A DNA stretch of 64,000 nt. It comes from Actinophytocola sp. (lineage in GTDB: Bacteria; Actinomycetota; Actinomycetes; Mycobacteriales; Pseudonocardiaceae). The notes beneath the pieces are model-generated. The model searched no databases. It had not been told where the DNA came from and was given only the letters and a program-made list of their open reading frames with translations. The translations under genes and the position numbers were made by a program. The stretch covers positions 1-64,000 of the forward strand of contig NZ_WHTD01000008.1 of NCBI RefSeq assembly GCF_009379765.1, given 5' to 3'. Each line of letters begins with the position of its first letter. Position 1 is the first letter of the stretch. This document shows positions 15,324-24,187 of this stretch, in pieces.

Positions 15324-16356
15324 CGCGCACCACCTCCGCGCCGAAGTGACAGGCCGCCCGGCGGCCGGGCGCCACCTCGACCGCGTCCGGCCGGTCCGTC
15401 GCACACATGTCCTCGGCCAGCGGGCAGCGCGGGTGGAACTCGCAGCCCGCCGGGATGGCGGACAGGTTCGGCGGCGACCCGTCGATCGCCTCCAGCCGGC
15501 CACCCTTCTGGTCCGCCCGCGGGATCGAGCGCATCAGCGCCCGGGTGTACGGGTGCGCGGGACCGTCGTACACCTCGGCGATCGACCCGTACTCGATGCC
15601 GCGGCCGGCGTACATGACGACCGCGTGGTCGGCGACCTCGGCCACCACGCCGAGGTCGTGGGTGATGAGCACCAGACCCATGCCGAGGTCGTGCCGAAGC
15701 TCCGCCAGCAGCGCCATGATCTGCGCCTGCACGGTGACGTCGAGCGCGGTGGTCGGCTCGTCGGCGATCAGCAGGTCCGGCTCCAGCGCGATGGCCATCG
15801 CGATCATCACCCGCTGCCGCATGCCGCCGGAGAACTGGTGCGGGTAGTCGCCGATCCGGTTGCGCGCGTTGGGGATCCGCACCCGGTCGAGCAGCTCGGC
15901 CGCTCTCGTCGAGGCGTCGGCATGGGAGAGCCCGCGGTGCACCCGGAACATCTCCGCGATCTGGAACCCGACCGTGAACACCGGGTTCAGCGCGGTCAGC
16001 GCGTCCTGGAAGATGATCGCGATCCGCTCCCCGCGGATGCGCCGCAGCTCCTTGCGGGACAGCGTCAGCAGATCCACGTCGTCGAACAGCACCTCGCCGC
16101 CGGTGACGTAGCCGGGTGGCGACTCGATGATGCCGAGCACCGCCCGCGCGGCCACCGACTTGCCCGACCCGGACTCGCCGAGGATCGCCAGCGTCTCCCC
16201 GCGGTTGACCGAATAGGACAGTCCGTTGACCGCGTTGGTCAGGCCGTAGGAGGTGCGGTACTCGACCCGCAGGTCGCGCACCTCCAGCAGCGGCCGGCCC
16301 GGGGCCGCGTCCGTGCGCCGCGGCACGGCCCGGGTCGAGGACACAGGCGAGCCCAT
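15313..16356 (-). CDS. Dipeptide/oligopeptide ABC transporter ATP-binding protein (DppD/OppD type)
   Basis: 347 aa, ATG 16356 sharing one base with the stop of the amidohydrolase gene. Walker A '[12 protein letters not shown]', signature '[12 protein letters not shown]', Walker B 'LLIADEP', and the C-terminal '[18 protein letters not shown]' of OppD/DppD subunits. It acts with the DppF-like subunit to energise import. The amidohydrolase and UGSC-2 fusion upstream in the same operon suggest the imported compound feeds that enzyme set. Confidence 0.9.
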   Translation of the reverse strand: MGSPVSSTRAVPRRTDAAPGRPLLEVRDLRVEYRTSYGLTNAVNGLSYSVNRGETLAILGESGSGKSVAARAVLGIIESPPGYVTGGEVLFDDVDLLTLSRKELRRIRGERIAIIFQDALTALNPVFTVGFQIAEMFRVHRGLSHADASTRAAELLDRVRIPNARNRIGDYPHQFSGGMRQRVMIAMAIALEPDLLIADEPTTALDVTVQAQIMALLAELRHDLGMGLVLITHDLGVVAEVADHAVVMYAGRGIEYGSIAEVYDGPAHPYTRALMRSIPRADQKGGRLEAIDGSPPNLSAIPAGCEFHPRCPLAEDMCATDRPDAVEVAPGRRAACHFGAEVVRGER

Positions 16357-17183
16357 CACTGCCAGCCGAGCCACTCGCGAACCCCGCGGCCCATGACCCA
16401 CCCGAGATCGGTGGGGGAGAGGAACCCGAGCTCGTCGACGAACAGCCTGCGCACCTCGTCGTAGGTGCACGACAGCCGGGTGAGGTCGCTGCCCCAGAAC
16501 ACCCGCCGCGGCTCGAACGCGTCGACCACCCGGCGGATCCGGTCGTGCAGCGACGGGCAGGGATAGCCCTCCGTGACGTTGCTGGGCAGGCAGGTGGCCT
16601 TCACCGCGACGTTGTCGTACTTGGCGAGCTTCACCAGGTCGTCGAGCACCGGGTCCATGCCCGCGTCGCGCACGTCGGTCCGCAGCGCAAGGTGGTCCAG
16701 CGTCAGGCGCAGGTTCGGGTGGCGCGCGGCGATCCGGTCCACGGACTCGAGCCCGCCGGGCGCGAACACCATCACCGGCACGCCCGCGGCCTCGGCCTCC
16801 GGCCACATCCAGTCCGCGGTGCCGTCGGTGAGCCAGTCCGCTGCCGGGCCTCGGCTGAACGTCACCCGGATGCCGAGCATGCCCGCCTCGTCCCGCCAGG
16901 TCGCGAGCTTGCCGCGGCTCGCCTGGTCGGTGAGCGTGATCCGGCCCATCACCCGGAACTTGTCCGGGTGCGCCCGCGCGGCGGCGAGGCAGGTGTCGTT
17001 GCGGTCGCCCTCGAACGACGGCGGCACGAGCACCGTGGCGTCCACGCCGGCGGCCGCCATCTCGGCGAGCAGCTCATCGGCGGAGAACTGGTCGCCGTGG
17101 GCGAAGTCCCGGCCGCCGGGTGGCCACGGGCGGTCCGGCGTCTCGGGGTCCCAGATGTGCGCCTGGGCGTCAGTGATGATCAC
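16356..17183 (-). CDS. Amidohydrolase-2 family metal-dependent hydrolase
   Basis: 275 aa from GTG 17183. The TIM-barrel amidohydrolase-2 family (ACMSD, 2-pyrone-4,6-dicarboxylate lactonase type) is indicated by 'DAQAHIWDPETP', 'RLTLDHLAL' and 'FEPRRVFWGSDLTRL' (active-site Asp near the C-terminus). The first motif is Q-A-H rather than the usual H-x-H. This is typical of lactonase-like members that do without one metal ligand. It is encoded 25 bp after the UGSC-2/partner fusion and overlaps dppD, so it belongs to that operon. Likely a lactone/dicarboxylate hydrolase or decarboxylase; substrate unknown. Confidence 0.82.
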   Translation of the reverse strand: MIITDAQAHIWDPETPDRPWPPGGRDFAHGDQFSADELLAEMAAAGVDATVLVPPSFEGDRNDTCLAAARAHPDKFRVMGRITLTDQASRGKLATWRDEAGMLGIRVTFSRGPAADWLTDGTADWMWPEAEAAGVPVMVFAPGGLESVDRIAARHPNLRLTLDHLALRTDVRDAGMDPVLDDLVKLAKYDNVAVKATCLPSNVTEGYPCPSLHDRIRRVVDAFEPRRVFWGSDLTRLSCTYDEVRRLFVDELGFLSPTDLGWVMGRGVREWLGWQ

Positions 17184-17208
17184 GTGTGCACGCTCCCGTT
17201 GTCGTCGG

Positions 17209-18930
17209 TCATCTGGGTTCCCGGTCGGCGGGCGGCTCGACGCGGCGGCTGACCGGGACGCCCTGCCCGTGGTTGCCGATGTAGGCGCGGGACTGGTTGC
17301 GGCCCGGGTTGCCGGCCACCACCACGTCGATCCACTCAGGACGCATGAGCCCGCGCACCGGCCGGCCGGTCTCCTCGGCGTCGGCGTACTCGGCGGGGGC
17401 CTTGCCGCGGGCGACGAGGTCCGGCCACTCGAACTTCTTCCCGCTGACGCCGCGCCCGTAGCGGGCCACCCACGCGCCGTCCAGCCACACGTTGTCGTAG
17501 AGGTAGCGGCGCACGTCGTCCTTGGTGAGCCCCTCCGCGGCGATGATCCCGGCGATCGCCGGGCCGAGCACCACGAACGGGTGCTGCTTCTCGTAGATGA
17601 AGTTGTGGTAGCACCACGGGCCGAGCACGTCGGTCATCAGCCGGGCGATCGTCGCCAGGTGGTCGGTGGCGCGGGCGCCGCAGCTGTAGATCGGCGCGCT
17701 GGCCGCGTAGACGCTGCGGACCGTCACGACGTCGTCGGCCTCGGTGAAGCCGCGGTCGACCCGGTAGGGCGCCCAGCCGATGTCGCGGACCGCGGCCTCG
17801 TGCTCGGCGAGCGCGACGTTGAAGGTCGCGCCGATCGCGCCCTTGTCCGTCTCGTCCGGGATCGGCCGCAGGCCGGCCACGTTGCGCAGGTAGAGCCGCA
17901 GGAACCGGCCGACCGACGTGTTGGCCCGCGGGCCGACCCGCAGCGCGCCGGTGCCGGAGTTGAAGTCCAGCTCCTTCGCCAACGGTCCACTGAGGATCAC
18001 CATCGGCTCCCAGCCCGGGGTGCTGCCGGCGTCCTCGACGCGGAACTCCGGGTCGGCGGTCGCCTCCACGGCCGCGACGAGGATCGGCATGTACTCGGGC
18101 CGGCAGCCGGCCATGACGCCGTTGACCGCGACGGTGTGGACGGTCGCCTCGCGGCTCGCCGGCAGCAGGACGCCGAGGACCTCGTCGGGGTCGCGGTCGG
18201 TGTGCCGGAGGAACCGCGCGACCCGCTGTGGCGTCGGCGGGACGACCGGGAGGCCGTCGGTCCAGTGCCGGTCGGTGAAGCCGTCGAGGATGTCGTCGTA
18301 GGTACCGCGCAGGACGATCTCGGCCCGGCCCGGCTCCGCCGCCTCCTGCCGGGTGGTGTGGCCGGGCTGGACGAGCACCCCGTCGAACAGCGCCGGCAGC
18401 ACCCGTTCGTCCACCTTGGACTCGAAGGTGGCGGCGGAGTCGGTCAGCATCACGCCCGGGTAGACCGCGAGCGGGATGTCGGCCACGCCGAGCGCGTCGG
18501 CGATCATGCCGGCCATGACCTCGAACTCGGCTGAGACGATCGCGACCGTCGGGACGCCCGCCCGCTCGATCGCCACGCAGGCCCGCAACACGGCGGGCGT
18601 GCAGGAGCCTCAAGCCCCGACACCGACGACCGCCACGTCTATCCCGTGCCGGCGCAGCCGCTCCGGCAGCCGGGCGACCGCGTCGTGCTCCTCGGCGGTC
18701 GTCCCGTGGATGTTGCCGAACTCGGCGTGGGGGACGAACCCGATGCCGTCGAAGCGCTCCCGGGCGGCCCGCTCGAACCGGGCGAACATGAGGTCGCCCT
18801 TGAACACGTGGTCCCAGACGAAGGCGACCCGCTTGCCGGTGAGGTCGGCCGGCCTGCGGGCGAGGTCGCCGGGCGGCAAGCCGCCGCGGCGCCCCAGCGG
18901 CCAGAGGACCTCGTAATGGGGTTCGGTCAT
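17209..18930 (-). CDS. UGSC selenoprotein fused to a UGSC-partner domain (copy 2/b; Sec at TGA 18612-18610)
   Basis: Read through TGA 18612, ORFs 18610-18930 and 17209-18591 give one 573-aa protein with Sec107. The context is 'VAVVGVGA-U-GSCTPAVLRACVAIERAG'. Residues 1-180 are the UGSC domain ('LTGKRVAFVWDHVF' early, 'VPTVAIVSAEF' after Sec). From about 210, 'HWTDGLPVVPPTPQRV', 'AVNGVMAGCRPEYMP' and 'GPRANTSVGRFLRL' mark the partner domain. Here the second partner Cys motif is degenerate ('FNVALAEHEAAVRDIGW'). ATG 18930 has GAGG upstream, and a 6-bp stem-loop follows the TGA. The fusion is strong evidence that UGSC and partner form one functional unit. First gene of an operon with the amidohydrolase and dppDF. 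Confidence 0.9.
18581..18609 (-). promoter_or_regulatory. bSECIS candidate of UGSC copy 2
   Basis: After TGA and 11 nt (GGCTCCTGCAC) comes GCCCGC - loop CGTGTT - GCGGGC, a perfect 6-bp stem. The stem sequence differs from copies 1, 3 and 4 but distance and shape are the same, as expected for structure-level conservation. Confidence 0.65.
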
Positions 18931-18968
18931 CTGCGACCTCGCATGGTCTCGACTGCGGCTCTGCGATA

Positions 18969-18982
18969 CAGAATATATTCTA
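18969..18982. promoter_or_regulatory. AT-rich palindrome before UGSC copy 2
   Basis: AGAATATATTCT (18970-18981) is a perfect 12-bp palindrome 40-52 bp before the UGSC-2 ATG, between it and the upstream CoA-transferase stop. The GAATATATT core recurs at 31617 and, inverted, at 50147. It implies a separate promoter for the UGSC-2 operon. Confidence 0.65.
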
Positions 18983-18994
18983 GCGACGGCGATG

Positions 18995-20863
18995 TTACTT
19001 CGCGATGTCCGCGGGCGCCAGGGTGTCCGATGAGACCGGTTCGTGCCATTCGGCCAGCACCTGGTCCACCGGGGTCGAGGCGAACAGCGGCGCGGCGGAC
19101 CGCACCCCGACCGGCATGCGGCGGAAGCGCCATGGGCTCGTGAACGCCAGCCGCTCGCCGAACTCGGGTGACCAGCCACGGACCAGCACCGACCGGTACA
19201 GGTCGCCGAGGGGCCCCTGGGCGGTGCCGGCGAGATGCGCGAGCGTCACCTCCTCGGCGTCGGGCAGCTCGGCCTGCGCGGGGTCGGTCCCGCGGTAGTG
19301 GCTCGCGCACGTGTTGACCAGCGCGCGCAGCTGGGACAGCAGCAGGTGGCTGCCGCCTCGGTCGGCGGCCAGCGCGGCGACCACGGCGAAGGTGGCCCAG
19401 GCGCCGGCGTTCGGGTCGGCGACGCCCCAGTTCAGCAGGCCCAGCGGCGCGCCGGTCCGGTCGGTCACGGCGGCCTCGATACCGGCCAGCGCGGTGAGCA
19501 TCGGCGCATAGCTGCGGGCGAGGTACTGCCCGTCGACCGTCCGGCCGCCCATCGACAGCAGGACGAGTGCGGGGTTCGCCGCGAGCAGCCGCCCCGGTGC
19601 GAGGTCCAGCCGTTCGAGCACGCCGGTCGCGAAGCTCTCGACGACCACGTCCGCCTCGGCCACCAGCGCGAGGAAGAGCGCGTGGTCGGCGGGATCCTTG
19701 AGCTCCAGCCGGATTCCGCGCTTGTTCCGGTTGGCCGCGTTGAAGAGCCACGCCCGCTCGTAGCCGGGCAGCGTCGCCCGGTCCGACGGCAGCCCGGCCG
19801 GGAAGTCGACCCCGCGCCGCCGGCCCACGTCGAGCCGGTCGAGGCTCTCGACCTTCACCACGTCCGCGCCGAGATCCGCGAGCCAGGCGCTCGCCACCGG
19901 CGCGGCCCACACCCAGCCGAGGTCGAGCACCCGCAGCCCGGCGAGCGGACCGCCGGGGCTCGGGTCGCGTGGTCGCAGCGTCCACGAGCACGGGTGCGGC
20001 GCCGGCCGGTGCGCGGTGACCGCCGGTACCGGGTCGGTGCCGGCGAGCAGCTCGGGGTCGGCCAGCGCCTCGCCGGCCGTCCGAAGTGGAGCGATCGGCA
20101 CCCGGAACTCCCGCCCGGCCGCGACGACGTCGGCCACCGTGCGCTCGCGCAGGATCTCGGTGATCAGCCCGGCCACCTCGTCGGCGTGCTCGGCCGCGAT
20201 CACGAGCTGGTCGGCGAGCTCCGGCCGCCCGGCCCACGGCGGGTCGCCGAGCAGCGCGAGGAACGCCTCCCACTCGACGCGCGCCCGGCAGATCACCACG
20301 ACCCAGCCGTCGCGGCAGCGGAACATCCGGAACGGGAACGGCCCTCCGGAGCCCGACGCGCTCGGCCCGGACCGGCGCCACGGCCGGCCGTAGTTGAGGA
20401 ACTGGATGGCGTTCACGCCGGACATCCCGGCGAGACACGCGACCGGGTCGACGACGACGTGCTCGCCGACGCCGTCCCGGCGCGCCCCGAGCCAGCCGGC
20501 CAGTGCGGCGGTGGCGGCCTGCAGTCCGGCGATCGCCTCGAGCATCCGGCCGGGTGGTGCCAGCCCTGGTCCGTCGGGCTCGCCGATCACCGCGCCGATC
20601 CCGGACAGCTCGGCGATCCGCGCGTTGGCGTCGGGCAGCGCGGCCGGCCACCCGAGCTCGACGAGGGTGAGCCCTGTCAGTGCCGCCGGCCACGGCTCGT
20701 CGCCGCCGAGCAAGGCGGTGAGCGGCGCGGGGTCGTCGGTGAGGCAGACGTCGAAGTCGGCGACCTCGCCCCGGGTATCGACCGGGAACCCGGCCTGCCG
20801 CAAGGCGTCGGCGGCGAACCGGCAGGCATAGCCGGTGCCGAGGGCGAGGATCCGCGGGCTCAT
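18995..20863 (-). CDS. Tandem class III CoA-transferase (CaiB/BaiF family, double length)
   Basis: 622 aa from ATG 20863; the track's longer start runs into tandem repeats. The second half begins 'PLAGLRVLDLGWVWAAPVAS' and has 'LADLGADVVKVES', 'NRNKRGIRLELKDPAD' and 'WGVADPNAGAW', placing the catalytic Asp. The first half resembles a CaiB C-terminal region ('LEAIAGLQAATAALAGWLG', 'VVVICRARVEWEAFLALLG') without the usual aspartate. These enzymes move CoA between carboxylic acids, the typical entry into CoA-linked catabolism. Two-domain versions exist. It lies upstream of UGSC-2 on the same strand, with a promoter-like box between. Confidence 0.85.
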   Translation of the reverse strand: MSPRILALGTGYACRFAADALRQAGFPVDTRGEVADFDVCLTDDPAPLTALLGGDEPWPAALTGLTLVELGWPAALPDANARIAELSGIGAVIGEPDGPGLAPPGRMLEAIAGLQAATAALAGWLGARRDGVGEHVVVDPVACLAGMSGVNAIQFLNYGRPWRRSGPSASGSGGPFPFRMFRCRDGWVVVICRARVEWEAFLALLGDPPWAGRPELADQLVIAAEHADEVAGLITEILRERTVADVVAAGREFRVPIAPLRTAGEALADPELLAGTDPVPAVTAHRPAPHPCSWTLRPRDPSPGGPLAGLRVLDLGWVWAAPVASAWLADLGADVVKVESLDRLDVGRRRGVDFPAGLPSDRATLPGYERAWLFNAANRNKRGIRLELKDPADHALFLALVAEADVVVESFATGVLERLDLAPGRLLAANPALVLLSMGGRTVDGQYLARSYAPMLTALAGIEAAVTDRTGAPLGLLNWGVADPNAGAWATFAVVAALAADRGGSHLLLSQLRALVNTCASHYRGTDPAQAELPDAEEVTLAHLAGTAQGPLGDLYRSVLVRGWSPEFGERLAFTSPWRFRRMPVGVRSAAPLFASTPVDQVLAEWHEPVSSDTLAPADIAK

Positions 20864-21100
20864 GCTGTGACACCCTGCCTCGCTCCGCTCGGCGTGGACG
20901 GCATTCGCGCGAAGCACGGTGGTTGGCTTGGTCGGTCGGCTCACGCCGTGACACCTGCCTTGCTCCGCTCGGCGTGGACGGCATTCGCGCGAAGCAAGGT
21001 GGTTGGGTTGGTTGGTTTGCTCATGCTGTGGCACCTGCCTCGCTCCGCTCGGCGTGGACGGCATTCGCGCGAAGCACAGTGGTTGCGTTGGTCATTCGGC
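20858..21100. repeat. Three tandem ~80-bp repeats
   Basis: Units start at about 20858, 20939 and 21019 (GCTCAYGCYGTGRCACC...), and a fourth partial start lies at 21099. Each holds CTCCGCTCGGCGTGGACGGC and ATTCGCGCGAAGCA. The first unit overlaps the CoA-transferase start codon and the last abuts the dipeptidase stop, so the whole intergenic region consists of this repeat. In minus-strand translation each unit encodes 'LRANAVHAERSEAG'-like text, which explains the spurious N-terminal extensions in the ORF track. Confidence 0.85.
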
Positions 21101-22066
21101 TCACGCCCAGGCCGCCTCGAGCACGCGCAGGTGGTTGCCGCCGAGGATGGCCCGCACCGCGTCGGTGTCGTAGCCGCGCCCGACGAGTGCCGTGGCCAGG
21201 TTGGGGAACTCGGAGATCGTGGCGATGCCGGTAGGCCAGGACCAGGGCGGGTCGCCGTAGATCTCCCGCGGCAGGCTCGCGAAGCGGTCGTAGAACGCGC
21301 GCGGGTGGTTCTCGAAGATCGCGAGCCCGATGCCGACGTGCTCGACGCCGATGCGCGCCACGATGTGGTCGACGTGGTCCAGCATGTGGTCGATCCGCAC
21401 GCCGGGACCGCCCGCGTAGAAGGGGATCCCGGACACGCCGACCACGCCGCCGTTCGCGGCGACCAGGTCGAGCTGCTCGTCGGTGAGGTTGTTCGGGTGG
21501 TCGAACACGGCGCGGGCGTTGGTGTGGCTCCAGATCGCCGGCCGGGTGGCGACCGCGCACGCGTCGCGCAGCGTCTCCGGGCTCGCGTGGCACAGGTCCA
21601 GCAGCACCCCCCGGCCCTGCAGCTCCTCGACGAGTCCGACGCCGAACCGGGACAGGCCGGTGTCGACCCGGTCGCCCGGACCGCAGCCCGCGTCGTTGAG
21701 CGTGGTGTAGACGAGCTGCATCCGGCGGACGCCGAGGTCGTGGAAGAGCTCGACCTTGCGCAGGTCCTTGTCCAGCTGGCGGGAGTCCTCCAGCGCCAGG
21801 ATGAGCCCGAGCCTGCCGTTCTCCTTGGCCGAGCGGATGTCGGCGACCGTGCGGACGATCACGGCCGCGTCGGCGTTGGCCGCGACCATCGCGCGCAGGT
21901 CGAGGATCTTCTCGACGGCCGCGGTGAACGGGTCGGTGATCGACACCGGCACCATCGCGGCGGTCACGCCCGCGTCGCGGACGGTTCGCAGGTAGTCGCC
22001 GGTGAGCCCGGCGTTGTTCATGCTGTCGATCACGAGGGTGTCGCGGTACACGTCTGGGATGGCCAC
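21101..22066 (-). CDS. M19 (renal dipeptidase-like) membrane dipeptidase family protein
   Basis: About 321 aa from GTG 22066. The N-terminal 'DTLVIDSMNNAG' takes the place of the usual metal-binding 'IDGHND'. Later motifs fit M19: 'ALEDSRQL', 'QLVYTTLNDAGCG', 'VLLDLCHASPETL', 'PAIWSHTNARAVFDHPNNLT' and 'GVEHVGIGLAIFE', where typical members have 'GxDFDG'. The loss of both His/Asp motifs (N-terminal HxD and DFDG) means some metal ligands are changed, so the activity may not be peptidase. Divergent from the alpha-hydroxyacid oxidase, sharing an AT-rich box. Few bases separate box and start, so the mRNA may be leaderless. Confidence 0.78.
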   Translation of the reverse strand: MAIPDVYRDTLVIDSMNNAGLTGDYLRTVRDAGVTAAMVPVSITDPFTAAVEKILDLRAMVAANADAAVIVRTVADIRSAKENGRLGLILALEDSRQLDKDLRKVELFHDLGVRRMQLVYTTLNDAGCGPGDRVDTGLSRFGVGLVEELQGRGVLLDLCHASPETLRDACAVATRPAIWSHTNARAVFDHPNNLTDEQLDLVAANGGVVGVSGIPFYAGGPGVRIDHMLDHVDHIVARIGVEHVGIGLAIFENHPRAFYDRFASLPREIYGDPPWSWPTGIATISEFPNLATALVGRGYDTDAVRAILGGNHLRVLEAAWA

Positions 22067-22068
22067 GA

Positions 22069-22086
22069 AAATATAGGATAGATTAG
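22069..22086. promoter_or_regulatory. AT-rich box between the dipeptidase-like and alpha-hydroxyacid oxidase genes
   Basis: AAATATAGGATAGATTAG fills the entire 20-bp space between the two start codons. TATAGGATAGATT matches the reverse complement at 29322-29334 (TATAGAATAGATT) at 12 of 13 positions. With TAGGAT ending 7 bp before ATG 22087, a leaderless transcript is likely for the oxidase. Confidence 0.6.
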
Positions 22087-23139
22087 ATGGCTGTGAAGGT
22101 CGAGGTGCGAACGCCCGAGGAGCTGGAGCGGGCCGCGGCGCGGGTGCTGCCCGCGGCGGTGCGCGACTTCGTGGCCGGTGGCGCGGACGACGAGGTCGCG
22201 CTGGCCGGCAACCTCGCCGCGTTCCGGCGCCGGACCCTGCACCCGCGGGTGCTTGCCGGTGCCGACGATCCCGACCCGGCGGCCGAGGTGCTCGGTGCCC
22301 GGCTGGCCGCGCCGGTCCTCGTCGCCCCGATGGGGATGCAGCGGCTGGTGCACGCCGACGGCGAGCTGGCGACCTCCGGCGCCGCGGCCGAGCTGGGGCT
22401 CGGCTTCGTGCTGGCCACCGGGTCGAGCGTGCCGATCGAGGAGATCGCTGGGCCGGCCCGCTGGTTCCAGCTCTACCTCCTGGCCGACCGCACGGTCACC
22501 GCCGACCTCGTGCGGCGCGCGGTCGACGCGGGCTGCCGCGCCGTCGTGCTCACCGTCGACGCGCCGGTGGTCGGCAACCGTCCCCGCGACAACCGGACCC
22601 GTACCAGCGGTGGCTGGCGCAACGCCAACTTCGACCCGTACCCGTCGATCGACGCCGAGCACCACGGGTACGTGTCGACGATCCGGCCGGACATCGGCTG
22701 GGCCGACCTCGCGTGGCTCGTCGAGACGGCCGGCGTTCCCGTTGTCGTGAAGGGAGTCCTGCGGCCCGAGGACGCCGTGCGGGCGGTCGAGCACGGCGCG
22801 GCCGGGGTGGTGGTGTCCAACCACGGCGGCCGCCAGCTGGGCCGGGCGGTGGCCCCGCTCGACGTGCTGGAGTCCGTTGTGGACGCCGTGGCCGGCCGGG
22901 CCGCGGTCCTGCTCGACGGCGGCGTGCGGCGGGCCGCGGACGTGCTGACCGCGGTGGCCCTCGGTGCCGACGCGGTCCTCATCGGACGGTTGGCCCTGTG
23001 GGCGCTGGCGGTGGGCGCGCGCGAGGGTGTGACGGCGGTCCTGGGCGGCCTGCTCGCCGACATCCGCCGCACGATGACCTTGCTCGGCGCCCGGACCCTC
23101 GCCGACCTCCCCGGACTGGTCAGCTCGCCGGGACGGTGA
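22087..23139 (+). CDS. FMN-dependent alpha-hydroxyacid oxidase/dehydrogenase family
   Basis: 350 aa. FMN-barrel signatures are present: 'APVLVAPMGMQRLVHADGE', 'ATGSSVPIEEI', 'WFQLYLLADR', 'VLTVDAPVVGNRPRDNR', the lysine in 'VPVVVKGVLRPEDA', the active-site 'SNHGGRQL' and 'LLDGGVRRAADVL'. This is the lactate/mandelate/glycolate oxidase family, which oxidises 2-hydroxyacids to 2-oxoacids. There is no Shine-Dalgarno; the AT-rich box ends right before ATG, suggesting a leaderless mRNA. Its 3' end overlaps the interrupted partner gene on the other strand by 20 bp. In context it could process a hydroxyacid released by the island pathway. Confidence 0.88.
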   Translation: MAVKVEVRTPEELERAAARVLPAAVRDFVAGGADDEVALAGNLAAFRRRTLHPRVLAGADDPDPAAEVLGARLAAPVLVAPMGMQRLVHADGELATSGAAAELGLGFVLATGSSVPIEEIAGPARWFQLYLLADRTVTADLVRRAVDAGCRAVVLTVDAPVVGNRPRDNRTRTSGGWRNANFDPYPSIDAEHHGYVSTIRPDIGWADLAWLVETAGVPVVVKGVLRPEDAVRAVEHGAAGVVVSNHGGRQLGRAVAPLDVLESVVDAVAGRAAVLLDGGVRRAADVLTAVALGADAVLIGRLALWALAVGAREGVTAVLGGLLADIRRTMTLLGARTLADLPGLVSSPGR

Positions 23140-24142
23140 CCGAGCGGCTCGAGGACCAGGTCGGCAGCAGCGTCGCCTTCGTGCCGGGACCGCCGGCCAC
23201 CATGATCGTGATGTCCTCCGGCGCCAGGGCGGCCGGCAGCACGCCCTCCTCGGCGGCCCGCGGCGCGACCCTGCCGGCGATGCCGGGCGCCAGCCGGTCG
23301 AGCGGCACCCGGGCCCGCTCCCACAGGCGCGCCCGCACCCGGTCCTTCGTCCAGCCCGCGTCGCGCAGCCGGCCCACCCACTCCGGCGGCACGACCACCA
23401 CCGGTTAGCCCGAGCCCAGCGTGTCCCCGGTGGGCCCGGCGGCCACCGGCAGCAGCAGCGCCGCGGCGAGCGTGTCGAGCAGGTCCTCGACGTCCTGGCT
23501 GACCGCGTCGACCACCTCGACCGTCCCGGAGATGCCGAGCACGGTCACCTCGCCGCCCCGCTCGGTGCCCAGGTCCGGCCACCCCGCGGACCCCGGCAGC
23601 TCACCGAAGCACAGGCCGTACTTCGCCGGCTGGCCCATGATCGCCACGTCGATCGCGCCCGGCACCGCCGCGCCGACCACCCGCACCAGCATCGCCAGCG
23701 CCCGCCCGATCGTCGCGTTCGCCGCGGCACCCGGACCCATGCAGTTCGCGCCCGCGTTGACCCCGGTCGCCTCGACGGCCGCGCCGTGCAGCGCGACCGC
23801 GACGGCGGCGCTGCCGGTCGTCGTCGTGAGACCCAGCAGGTTGAACCGCTCCTCCTGGATCGCGCGGACCGCGGCCACCAGCACCGGCAGCGCGCTCGGC
23901 CGGCAGCCGGCCAGCACCGCGCACACCGCCACGTCCGCGACGGTGACCTCGCGGCGCAGCGGGGCGAGCGTGCCCAGCGCGACGTCGTCCCAGGCGCCCA
24001 GCATCGACTCCACCCGCACCGGCGTCGGCGGGATCACCGGGTGGCCGTCCCCGACGCCGATCGACGTCAGCCAGCCGGTGACCGTGGCGGCGTCCTCGGA
24101 CGGGTCGGCCTGCACCGTGTGCGGCAGCGGCGGCAGCTCCAT
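23120..24142 (-). pseudogene. UGSC-partner family protein, copy c, interrupted by an in-frame TAA
   Basis: From ATG 24142 to the stop at 23120 one frame of 341 codons aligns end to end with the other partner proteins. It is broken only by TAA at 23407-23405 (codon 246). Conserved parts before the stop are 'AVCAVLAGC' (Cys80), 'GAAANATIGRALAMLV' and 'PAKYGLC' (Cys178). After it come 'VVVVPPEWVGRLRDAGWTKD' and 'ITIMVAGGPGTKATL'. In copy a the aligned residue is Gln ('TAQPLVVIGP'), so a CAA-to-TAA change explains it. Restart at nearby GTG codons as a split protein is possible but no ribosome binding site is visible. TAA cannot be Sec. Confidence 0.75.
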
Positions 24143-24146
24143 GTCG

Positions 24147-24161
24147 GGATATGATATAGCA
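24147..24161. promoter_or_regulatory. AT-rich box between partner c and PrpD genes
   Basis: GGATATGATATAGC lies 5-18 bp before the partner-c ATG (minus) and about 27 bp before the PrpD ATG (plus). ATATGATAT repeats a half-site seen in the box at 27101-27112, read on the other strand. The short distance to the minus-strand ATG again suggests a leaderless message. Confidence 0.55.
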
Positions 24162-24187
24162 AACCGGCGAACGAAAGGCGGCAGCCC

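Noticed and set aside
23405-23407. TAA in partner copy c as a recoded codon
   Set aside because: TAA is not used for Sec or any known recoded residue in this setting. A CAA-to-TAA nonsense change explains it without special assumptions.
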